Shown here: positions 1-6,185 of the stretch, in pieces
How positions within the stretch are numbered: position 1 is the first letter of the stretch
Layout: every line of letters begins with the position of its first letter
Source: Comamonadaceae bacterium
Lineage (GTDB): Bacteria > Pseudomonadota > Gammaproteobacteria > Burkholderiales > Burkholderiaceae_C
Assembly (NCBI GenBank): GCA_947460065.1
Contig: CANHGF010000053.1
Span: forward strand, 1-11,060
Direction of reading: 5' to 3'
DNA length: 11,060 nucleotides
Notes under the pieces: model-generated
What the model saw: only the letters and a program-made list of their open reading frames with translations
What the model was told of the DNA's origin: nothing
Databases searched by the model: none
Position numbers and translations under genes: made by a program

Positions 1-6
1 CCCTAA

Positions 7-29
7 GCCTCTCCCAAAAGTCGAGAGGC
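7..29 (-). terminator. Hairpin just after the SPFH gene, REP-like, possible operon terminator
   Basis: A 7-bp perfect stem (GCCTCTC at 7-13, GAGAGGC at 23-29) with a 9-base loop lies 9 bases past the stop codon of the last gene of the five-gene operon. No T-run follows on the minus strand, so it is not a classical intrinsic terminator. Eleven bases (TTTGGGAGAGG, read on the minus strand) match the palindrome at 6096-6116, so it may be a degenerate copy of that REP-like family. It could protect the 3' end of the mRNA or end transcription. The window edge prevents seeing its full extent. Confidence 0.4.
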
Positions 30-38
30 AGTCCAAGC

Positions 39-1211
39 CTAGCCGGGTGGCGCCCTGCGTTTGTACTCGCTGACAATTTGCGGCTCCAGATCGGCTGAAA
101 AAGCCACCTCTGGCGGATCGTCGCTGGCACGGATCTGCACCTCTGAGAGCGCTTGCCCTTTGGAGATGGCCATCAGCGCCACCTGCCGGGCCGAATACGG
201 GCCGGTCGCGCCCCGGTCGGTCAGCACGAGAAATAGCGACTGCGTGGGCAGCACGCTGGGCCCGCGCCCTGCGCCGGCGGGTACCTGGCGTAAGCCTTGC
301 GGGCTGCGGCGTGTCAGGTCGCCCATGCCGCCACTCATGATCAAAGGCCCATTGCCAACAGCCATGCCCTTGCCCATGCCCTCCAGCGCAGCGCGTTGAC
401 CCTGCATCAGGTTAAAGGTCTCAAAGCCTTCCTGCGTGGCAATGCGGCTGCCCTTTTCCTGCAAGACCAGATTGGCCTCCTGCTTGCCAAAATCGCGCAG
501 CAACTGCAGGCTGGCCTCGTCCAGGCTCATGGTCAGGTCGAATATCCGGCCCAGACCCAGGCCCAAAGGCGTGAACTCGAGGGTGGCCAGGTTGGCAATT
601 TCCTGGGCAATGGCCTCCGAATCGATGTTGGAGACCACGTTGAGCACCGGCGCACGTTGCGCGCGCAGGCCCACTGCCTTGCGAAAGAAATTGAGCATGC
701 GCCCGTTGATGACCTCGCGCACTGCCTCGCCCGAGTAAGCGTTTTGTCCGCCCAATTGGGTAATCAGTTGGCCGGGCTCGACCACCCGCACCGTGTAAGA
801 CAGGCTGCCGTCAATTTCGACCAGGTTGGCTGAGTTGAGGTCTTTGTATTGCCCCAGGCGATGGCCAGGAAGGCTCAGGCTGCACTCATACAGGCTGACA
901 AAGAAAAGCTCACAGATGAAGTGATTCGCATCGGTGAATTTATCGATGAGAAAGTGGCCCAGGAAGGGCAGGTTGGCCGTGTCCAGCAGTTCGGTGCCGG
1001 CATCGACGCGGGCCACCAGCTTGCCCTCGCGGAAAAAGAGAGCGCATTCGTCACTGCGCACGGTCAGCTTTGCGCCGCGCGGGATGGACTGATCTGGGTG
1101 CTTGAAGATCAACTGGCCCGCAGCATGTTCGGGGCGGGCGATGTAAAGCGACTTGGTTTCGTCCCGCACCCCCTGAAGGGTGACGATGCTCTTGATGCGG
1201 TCGAAGATCAT
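39..1211 (-). CDS. SPFH-domain protein (YdjI / 'virion core protein' type) with C-terminal GYF_2-like domain
   Basis: A 390-aa protein, last gene of the five-gene operon. Residues about 20-240 look like an SPFH (stomatin/prohibitin) domain of the bacterial YdjI type: an N-terminal stretch with IARPEHAAGQLIFKHPD and RSDECALFFREGKLV, then beta-rich sequence and a helical tail (DEASLQLLRDFGKQEA). A Gly/Met/Pro-rich linker follows (about 270-322). Residues about 325-385 resemble a GYF_2 domain (TGPYSARQVALMAISKG, then acidic DDPPEVAF). SPFH proteins of this family form membrane-associated oligomers; many end in a zinc ribbon, which is absent here. No transmembrane segment is obvious, so membrane contact may come through the neighbouring four-helix protein. 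The ATG at 1211 is preferred over an in-frame ATG at 1247: it follows an AGGA that overlaps the upstream TAG stop, and the 12 extra residues would be basic and overlap the upstream gene. The family call is recognition, not a search; the cellular role is unknown. Confidence 0.82.
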   Translation of the reverse strand: MIFDRIKSIVTLQGVRDETKSLYIARPEHAAGQLIFKHPDQSIPRGAKLTVRSDECALFFREGKLVARVDAGTELLDTANLPFLGHFLIDKFTDANHFICELFFVSLYECSLSLPGHRLGQYKDLNSANLVEIDGSLSYTVRVVEPGQLITQLGGQNAYSGEAVREVINGRMLNFFRKAVGLRAQRAPVLNVVSNIDSEAIAQEIANLATLEFTPLGLGLGRIFDLTMSLDEASLQLLRDFGKQEANLVLQEKGSRIATQEGFETFNLMQGQRAALEGMGKGMAVGNGPLIMSGGMGDLTRRSPQGLRQVPAGAGRGPSVLPTQSLFLVLTDRGATGPYSARQVALMAISKGQALSEVQIRASDDPPEVAFSADLEPQIVSEYKRRAPPG

Positions 1212-1218
1212 GGTGGTC

Positions 1219-1671
1219 CTAGATGCCGCCCTGTCCCGGAGTCTCATACTCGCGGCGGTCGGATTTATTGGGAAGCGGGCTCACACGGCGGGTCGTGAGG
1301 ATGGGAATGAGCAGGGTCAGGAAAAGGCCCAAACAGCTCAGGCCAATGAAGACCTTAGGCAGGTCAGCCAGCTTGGTGATGACCGCCTCTCCCCAAATCC
1401 ACTGAAATAAGGCCACCTTGTGAAACAGGCTGGCAGTGATTGCCAAGGTGTAGGCACAGGCGATTAGGTTCAGGCCAAAAGTCACGGCACCATAGGTATA
1501 AGCATCGCCGCCGAAGAGCCTGAAGACCCACTGATTCCAGATCACCACCAGCAGATGCAGGGTGACCAGTCCAAACACGAACTGGTTGGCCGAGTTGGCC
1601 AAAATATCTGGCCCGCCGAAGATCAGCCAGGCCAGTGCGGGCAGTACGATAGAAAGCAGAATTTTGGTCAT
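1219..1671 (-). CDS. Small four-helix integral membrane protein, function unknown
   Basis: A 150-aa protein that I do not recognise as a named family. Four hydrophobic segments are visible at about residues 4-21, 32-52, 62-84 and 105-125. Segment 2 is rich in aromatics (IWNQWVF), and a conserved-looking amphipathic loop with tryptophans (FQWIWGE) sits between segments 3 and 4. The tail after RR (128-129) is polar and charged and probably cytoplasmic by the positive-inside rule. The start ATG at 1671 lies 10 bases after the stop of the bactofilin-like gene, with a GAAGGG Shine-Dalgarno-like stretch in the gap; its stop lies 7 bases before the SPFH gene. It is the only clear polytopic protein of the operon, so it could anchor the SPFH and bactofilin-like partners to the inner membrane. 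That role is inferred from position only. Confidence 0.75.
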   Translation of the reverse strand: MTKILLSIVLPALAWLIFGGPDILANSANQFVFGLVTLHLLVVIWNQWVFRLFGGDAYTYGAVTFGLNLIACAYTLAITASLFHKVALFQWIWGEAVITKLADLPKVFIGLSCLGLFLTLLIPILTTRRVSPLPNKSDRREYETPGQGGI

Positions 1672-1681
1672 GGCGGGCCCT

Positions 1682-2671
1682 TCACAAGCAAACCGTATCG
1701 AGCGTCCAGGCTTCTTCCTCAGTGAGTGACTGCGTCACCGACGTCATGATCTGCCTGCGCTTTTGCGGATGGTAGTGCTCATATTCGAAGCCGCATTTGA
1801 GCATACGCGTGACAGCCTCGATGGCCGATGCAATGACGGAAATATCTCCGATGCGCCCACCGATGGACAGAACCCATTTCTGTAGCGACTCGGCATGCCA
1901 TTCTTCGAGTGCCGCGTTGGGTGTGGCCGGCGATTCAACCCAGTCCGACAACTCGTTCAGGATCGAATAGTCGGGGTACTGGACTTCAGGGCGATGGACT
2001 AAATTGAACAGATGGCCCTGCGAGCGAATTGCGGGGTAGTAGCGGATGTCGCTGGCAATGATCTGCCCCTGGGCCGTCTCGAAGGGCATCATGCGCGGTC
2101 GGTTCAGGCTCTCACCCAAAGCGTGGATCATCATGCAGCTGCCTTCAAAGCTCACATCGCGGGCGGCATAGCCGCCCACCGACGACATCCGCAGGGTGAG
2201 AGACTCCTCAATGATGCAGGTACCGATCACCAAGGTGTTTTCAAGCGTGCAGTTGACCGCCCTGATGCTGCCAAAGACTACCGCATTTTTGAGGGAAATA
2301 TTCTGGTTGGCCGCGATATCGCCCTTAACGATCAGGCTAGCGCTTTTGACACTGTCGAACTGCCCGGACAGCGCTGACGTTTCGTCCACATGGCAATTCA
2401 ACGAGCCGTTGACGGTCAGACCCGAAAACAACTGAATCTTCTGGCCCTGGTGATTGATTTTGAGGTCGCCGCGGGCCACTACCGGCCCATGGATGGACAC
2501 CTGTCCGCGCAGTTCAACCGAGCGCCCATACAGCGCGCCTTCAATTCGGACCAGATTCTTGCTGCCGTCGACCAGTACGGGAAAGATCGTGTCCTTCTCG
2601 CTGGTGGGGAAAACGCTGCCGGCGACACTTGCGCTGACAACGATGTTGCTGCCTTGTTGCTGCACTGCCAT
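1682..2671 (-). CDS. Bactofilin-like polymer-forming protein with C-terminal helical extension
   Basis: A 329-aa protein. Residues about 38-180 read as short beta-strand repeats with regularly spaced hydrophobic and Gly positions (RIEGALYGRSVELRG, GPVVARGDLKI, SGLTVNGSLNC, ASLIVKGDIAA, NAVVFGSIRAVN, TLVIGTCII). This is the pattern of bactofilins (polymer-forming cytoskeletal proteins), which fold as right-handed beta-helices and polymerise without nucleotide, usually at the membrane. Ordinary bactofilins are roughly 100-200 aa; this one adds about 150 residues, with a Pro/Tyr-rich stretch (YYPAIRSQ, RPEVQYPDYS) and a mostly helical end (236-329). No signal peptide or membrane segment is seen. 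The ATG follows the upstream TGA after one base, with GGAG upstream, so translation is probably coupled. It could form the filament or patch on which the coiled-coil partners assemble. A Toastrack-like or other beta-solenoid fold is an alternative. Confidence 0.65.
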   Translation of the reverse strand: MAVQQQGSNIVVSASVAGSVFPTSEKDTIFPVLVDGSKNLVRIEGALYGRSVELRGQVSIHGPVVARGDLKINHQGQKIQLFSGLTVNGSLNCHVDETSALSGQFDSVKSASLIVKGDIAANQNISLKNAVVFGSIRAVNCTLENTLVIGTCIIEESLTLRMSSVGGYAARDVSFEGSCMMIHALGESLNRPRMMPFETAQGQIIASDIRYYPAIRSQGHLFNLVHRPEVQYPDYSILNELSDWVESPATPNAALEEWHAESLQKWVLSIGGRIGDISVIASAIEAVTRMLKCGFEYEHYHPQKRRQIMTSVTQSLTEEEAWTLDTVCL

Positions 2672-2672
2672 T

Positions 2673-3764
2673 TCAGGTCTCCACCACGTTGAGTTTGTCG
2701 GCGTCCAGAAAGTCTTTGAAGAGCGTCAGCGCTTCGCGGGAGATCAGACCCTGGTCGAGCAGAGCTTGGGCAGCCTGGCTCAGTTCATTGCGTTCGGCCT
2801 GGCTGGCAGACCTCGACTGTTGGCGATCGAGCACCAGCGCAATCTTCTGATGCATGGCCGGCGAATCAAAGTGAGACAAGCTGGTGTCGCAAAGTGTCAG
2901 TGAAACGGCCGCATTTGCGTTGACCGGTTGGGCCTGCTGACCTGCCAAAACGCTGGACTGCACCGCCGAGCGGGTGACCAGAGCCTCTACCATCACGGCC
3001 TCCGGGCCGGCCCCTGGTGAGCTCTGTCCCAGGCTGTAGGCGCTGAGGACGCCTTCAAGCTCAGCAATCGAGTTGACCACCTCGTCCAGGCGGCTCGCCT
3101 TGAGCATGGTCAGTGTCTCGTCAAGGTTCTGCGATCGCAGCTCGAGACGCTTGAGGTCCATCTCTATGGGCAGGGCGTGAGCCGTTTCGTAGGGAACGCG
3201 TGCCGCCTTTTCGGCCGGCGCGATGTCTTCCATGCGGATTTGAAAGATGTGCTCCCCGATGGTGTGGATCTTGTTTTGATACTCGTCGTGGATCTTGGCG
3301 AAATTCAGGTTGTACAGCTCCCGGTTGATGCCGGCCGCTTCGATCGATTTCTCAAAACGCACCTTGATGTCGGCGCCAAAGGCATCGAGCTTGCTACGCA
3401 GCGAGGTTGATTCTGCAACCTTTTTACCAATCTCAATCTGCAATGCCGACTCGGTCTGCAACTCGATCCGGCCGCGCGTTTCCTTGAAGTCACTTTCAAT
3501 CTGGTTCTTGGTGCGCTCGACCATGAGTGTGGTGGCTGCAACGCCACCGATGAAAGCTTGCGTCTGCCGGTCGATGGCATGAACGATCATTTCGCCAATT
3601 TGTCTCATTTCTTCCTCCAACCTGCGAATTTCTCGATCGACGTGATTGCGCAGATCGTGCAAACCAACTTCAAGCAGTTTTACATCCTGGCGCAGTGGTG
3701 CCAGGCGACGGTCGATGGCATTATTGACATCGGATAGGGATACACCAGCGGGTGCATTCGACAT
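2673..3764 (-). CDS. Soluble coiled-coil protein, function unknown
   Basis: A 363-aa protein with no family I can name. Residues about 12-160 are strongly helical with heptad-like spacing of hydrophobic residues and many Glu, Arg and Lys (for example REIRRLEEEMRQIGEMI and LRSKLDAFGADIKVRFEKS), consistent with a long coiled coil. A second helical part lies at about 195-245. A Ser/Gly/Ala-rich linker (about 246-285) then leads to a small helical C-terminal domain (about 300-363, with RNELSQAAQALLDQGLISREALTLFKDFLD). Residues 70-82 (AFIGGVAATTLMV) are mildly hydrophobic but short and poor for a membrane segment. An AAGGAG Shine-Dalgarno six bases before the ATG supports the start. The gene sits 22 bases after the large coiled-coil gene, and its stop is one base before the next ATG, so it is co-translated with the bactofilin-like protein. 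A linker or scaffold role is inferred. Confidence 0.7.
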   Translation of the reverse strand: MSNAPAGVSLSDVNNAIDRRLAPLRQDVKLLEVGLHDLRNHVDREIRRLEEEMRQIGEMIVHAIDRQTQAFIGGVAATTLMVERTKNQIESDFKETRGRIELQTESALQIEIGKKVAESTSLRSKLDAFGADIKVRFEKSIEAAGINRELYNLNFAKIHDEYQNKIHTIGEHIFQIRMEDIAPAEKAARVPYETAHALPIEMDLKRLELRSQNLDETLTMLKASRLDEVVNSIAELEGVLSAYSLGQSSPGAGPEAVMVEALVTRSAVQSSVLAGQQAQPVNANAAVSLTLCDTSLSHFDSPAMHQKIALVLDRQQSRSASQAERNELSQAAQALLDQGLISREALTLFKDFLDADKLNVVET

Positions 3765-3786
3765 GCTCGGCTCCTTGTGTGGGGTA

Positions 3787-5862
3787 TCAATGACCCATCA
3801 ATCGCGGAGCGTCGTGCGCTTCGTAACTCAACAAGACGGCAGGGTCTTTGACCATATCAATCGGGTCGGCAGCAGTGCCTCTGCCCTCGGCCTGCGCCTG
3901 TGGCAAGGCCGAAAGGGTGGTTTCATACCGTTCACTAACGTTGAGCGGCGACTCCTGAATCACCAGGCTGGCCAGCCGCTCATCGCTGAGTTGCTGCATG
4001 GATCGGTCGCTCAGTAAGCCCAATTTATGCAGGCCATCTCTGAAGCTGACGATCTCCGCATGCTTGGACTTCAGGTCGGCTTCGATCAAATAGATGTTCT
4101 CCCGGTTGCCTCGCATATCGCCGCGAAACTGGTTGCCGATTTCAATGAGCTTTTCCGACTCCTTCTCGCTCATGCGGATCATTGATTCGTTGGTTCTAAA
4201 GAGCTCTGACTTGCGGAAGTCGGCCTTCTCGGTCCACAGATGCTCCCACAAGGGAATCATCAAATCATGGTGGGTCTTGATCACCGAGCCGTACTTGAGG
4301 ACATCGGGTGTACGGTAGACATAGGGGTTGAGGTCCGAGGACCACTCGTCATTTTCCGGGTCGTAGAAGAGCTGCGCCTCAGCCGAAAAGTTAAGCACAG
4401 GGTAGCTGGCTCCGGTGAGAATCTTGTTGAGCACAGAACGAAACTGCCTGGCGTATTCCTGCGACTGTTGTTGGGCATGTTTGTTGGCCAGCGCTTGCTT
4501 GCCACCATCACCGTCGTCGTAGGCTTGGCCCATTTGAGCAAAGTCGCCAATGGCCTGGTGGATGGCGCTGAGCTGCTCAATCAATTCGGGTTTCTTGCTG
4601 ATACGTACCCGTATTACCTCGTCACTTTGCAGGCGGTCGAGGAGTTCATTGATGTCGAGGAGGTGGGCCTGAGCGATATCGATACCCAGCAGGTCTTGTA
4701 TGTACTGCGGCGCGAGGATAGTGCGTGGGCAGAAAAATTTCCGATTACACCAACTGGCCCGGTTCAAGACCTGGGCCAGGCTGTCGTGGATGGTGTTGAC
4801 AGAATGCATACGGGCCGAGGCGTAGCGGTTACAGGTCGCTTCCAGCTGGTCGTAAATATGGCGCAGGCTCTCAACGAGGGCGACGCCGCGCAGTCGGTGT
4901 TCGGCGAGTGCGTCAGTGAAAATCTGCACCGCCTGCTCATCGCTAGCGGTGGCCAGAGTCACCGGCTTCTGAAGTTGTCCCTCTGTGACCTGTCTGGCCA
5001 GCAGGCGCTGGACCAGCAGGCTGCTCCTGGGGATCAGTGGCAGCGTCAGATTCACGTCCTTGAGCTTGCCCAGATTGCCCGTAAAGTCGCCCACCAGACC
5101 CTGTAAGGACTGCTCCTCGCCATACAGCTGATTGAGCGGGTCTTCAATCGCCGACGCCTGTCCCGGAGATAGCAAGGGCGGAATGGCGCCGAGCCCCTCC
5201 ATCTTTCGTTCAACCTCGGCGACACCGTCTACTAAATCGGATACATCCAGGGTCTTGAGGCGGGCATCCCGATGCGCGCCGGCTTCGTCGATCAACACCT
5301 GGCTGCCAGCCAGATTGCGTAGCTGAGTTTGAAATTGAACCTCAGACAGTTCGATCTGGGGAAAGCTATCAGGTCGGCTTGCGACTTCGGCCTCGATTCG
5401 CGCAAGACGATCCTTGCCGGCCTCCAGGCGGCTACTCATATCGGCCAGCTCACCCTCTACATTGCTGCGTTCTTGCGTGAAATCTGCCAATGCCTTTTTG
5501 CTCTTGGGCAGTTTGATGGCGGGCCAGATGGCCGCTAGCGCCAGAATCAGGGCGTATTGAGAAAAATACGCCAGCAGCACGCCGGCCAAAACGGCGCCAA
5601 TTGCAATGGCTTTGCTCTTCTTGATGTCTGACTGCTTCAGTTCAATCTGCCCGGACACCAATGCCAGCCTTTGCTTGAGCTGGTCGACTTTGGGTGCGAG
5701 GGTCTGGACATCCAGCGCCACGCTGGCGCTCTCCTGCCGCAGGTCCTCACCCTGGCGCCACCCTGCCAATGAGGGCATCAGATGCGCGATCAAGGCCAGG
5801 ACTTTGGCCTGAGCCAGAGACTGGACATTTTCGACAGGGCGGACCAGACTCAATGTGGACAT
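3787..5862 (-). CDS. Large membrane-anchored coiled-coil protein, first gene of the five-gene operon
   Basis: A 691-aa protein not recognised as a named family. Residues about 37-82 form a likely coiled coil, 84-116 a long hydrophobic stretch (AIAIGAVLAGVLLAYF, then LILALAAIW) that could be one long or two short membrane helices, and 120-163 a second coiled coil. A helix-membrane-helix layout like this suggests both arms on one face of the membrane if the hydrophobic part is a hairpin. The large C-terminal part (about 300-640) is soluble, with all three cysteines close together (C344, C372, C378; motif CNRKFFC) and an aromatic/acidic stretch around 488-512 (FYDPENDEW). Residues after 650 look disordered. 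No Walker motif, nuclease or protease signature is visible, so it is not an obvious dynamin or ABC-type ATPase. The ATG at 5862 has AAGGTG five bases upstream. As first gene it probably carries the operon promoter in the gap 5863-6184. Confidence 0.72.
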   Translation of the reverse strand: MSTLSLVRPVENVQSLAQAKVLALIAHLMPSLAGWRQGEDLRQESASVALDVQTLAPKVDQLKQRLALVSGQIELKQSDIKKSKAIAIGAVLAGVLLAYFSQYALILALAAIWPAIKLPKSKKALADFTQERSNVEGELADMSSRLEAGKDRLARIEAEVASRPDSFPQIELSEVQFQTQLRNLAGSQVLIDEAGAHRDARLKTLDVSDLVDGVAEVERKMEGLGAIPPLLSPGQASAIEDPLNQLYGEEQSLQGLVGDFTGNLGKLKDVNLTLPLIPRSSLLVQRLLARQVTEGQLQKPVTLATASDEQAVQIFTDALAEHRLRGVALVESLRHIYDQLEATCNRYASARMHSVNTIHDSLAQVLNRASWCNRKFFCPRTILAPQYIQDLLGIDIAQAHLLDINELLDRLQSDEVIRVRISKKPELIEQLSAIHQAIGDFAQMGQAYDDGDGGKQALANKHAQQQSQEYARQFRSVLNKILTGASYPVLNFSAEAQLFYDPENDEWSSDLNPYVYRTPDVLKYGSVIKTHHDLMIPLWEHLWTEKADFRKSELFRTNESMIRMSEKESEKLIEIGNQFRGDMRGNRENIYLIEADLKSKHAEIVSFRDGLHKLGLLSDRSMQQLSDERLASLVIQESPLNVSERYETTLSALPQAQAEGRGTAADPIDMVKDPAVLLSYEAHDAPRLMGH

Positions 5863-6184
5863 ATAGTCACCTTGTGTTTCAATTGGTTACGATTTGAGTC
5901 TAGCGGACTATTTCTGCGGTCTTGAAAAAAATATTTGCGCGTTTTGACGCGTCCTGGCGTCTCGACGTTCGGCGAGCAGTGTGGCATCCCCAGGCCCATC
6001 GCGCCGATGGCAAGGCCCGCACTGGTTGATGCGGACTTGTGGCTTGGGACGCGCGCTGCGGGTGTCATGCCCTCGCTGCGACAAGGCTGTTTGCTCCCTC
6101 TCCCTTTGGGAGAGGGCAGGGGTGAGGGCATGGCCATAGCGCCAGGGCGGCGCTCGCACAAGTCTTAGCAGCCTCCCCCAAGAC
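5863..6184. other. 322-base intergenic region between pobA-like gene and five-gene operon
   Basis: This gap lies downstream of the pobA-like gene and upstream of the five-gene operon. It holds the REP-like palindrome at 6096-6116, a 6-bp hairpin with a 3-base loop (CCATCG/CGATGG, 5996-6010), an 8-base palindrome GACGCGTC at 5946-5953, and an AT-rich tract at 5922-5936 (minus strand AAATATTTTTTTC). The operon promoter should be near the AT-rich tract, but no sigma-70 boxes match well: the best on the minus strand are TTCAAG and TAGACT with an 18-base spacer. Short open frames here overlap the palindrome and look non-coding. No RNA gene was recognised. Confidence 0.5.
6093..6128. repeat. REP-like palindromic repeat (CCCTCTCCC-TTT-GGGAGAGGG)
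   Basis: A perfect 9-bp inverted repeat (6096-6104 and 6108-6116) with a TTT loop is followed by CAGGGGTGAGGG. This arrangement (stem, then a G-rich tail ending in TGAGGG) is the form of a dispersed extragenic palindrome seen in many proteobacterial genomes. It lies after the end of the pobA-like gene and could act as a transcription-end or mRNA-stabilising hairpin for it. There is no T-run. A degenerate relative in opposite orientation lies at 7-29. Confidence 0.75.
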
Positions 6185-6185
6185 T
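6161..6185 (-). terminator. Weak hairpin overlapping the pobA-like stop codon
   Basis: On the minus strand AGTCTT starts inside the TGA stop of the pobA-like gene and can pair with AAGACT after a 13-base loop rich in G. The stem is only 6 bp and no T-run follows, so intrinsic termination is doubtful. It may only stabilise the mRNA end, with the stronger palindrome at 6096-6116 further downstream. Confidence 0.25.

Noticed and set aside
1212..1247. Upstream ATG (1247) as start of the SPFH protein
   Set aside because: It overlaps the preceding gene and adds an Arg-rich stretch unlike the family, whereas the ATG at 1211 has AGGA at good spacing.
4240..5106. Plus-strand open frame of 288 codons
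   Set aside because: Antisense to the large coiled-coil gene, no recognisable domain, and composition typical of a shadow frame. The same applies to plus-strand frames at 6698-7438 and 7447-8322, opposite the pobA-like and Bug genes.
39..5862. Reading the five-gene operon as a known anti-phage or toxin system
   Set aside because: No nuclease, NTPase, protease, pore-forming, TIR or nucleotidyltransferase motif is visible in any of the five proteins, and no mobile element or other defence gene is adjacent, so a defence role would be speculation.
5850..6161. Minus-strand open frame of 103 codons in the intergenic gap
   Set aside because: It runs through the REP-like palindrome, has no ribosome-binding site or recognisable protein, and overlaps the start of the operon. 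Plus-strand 5935-6168 was rejected for the same reason.
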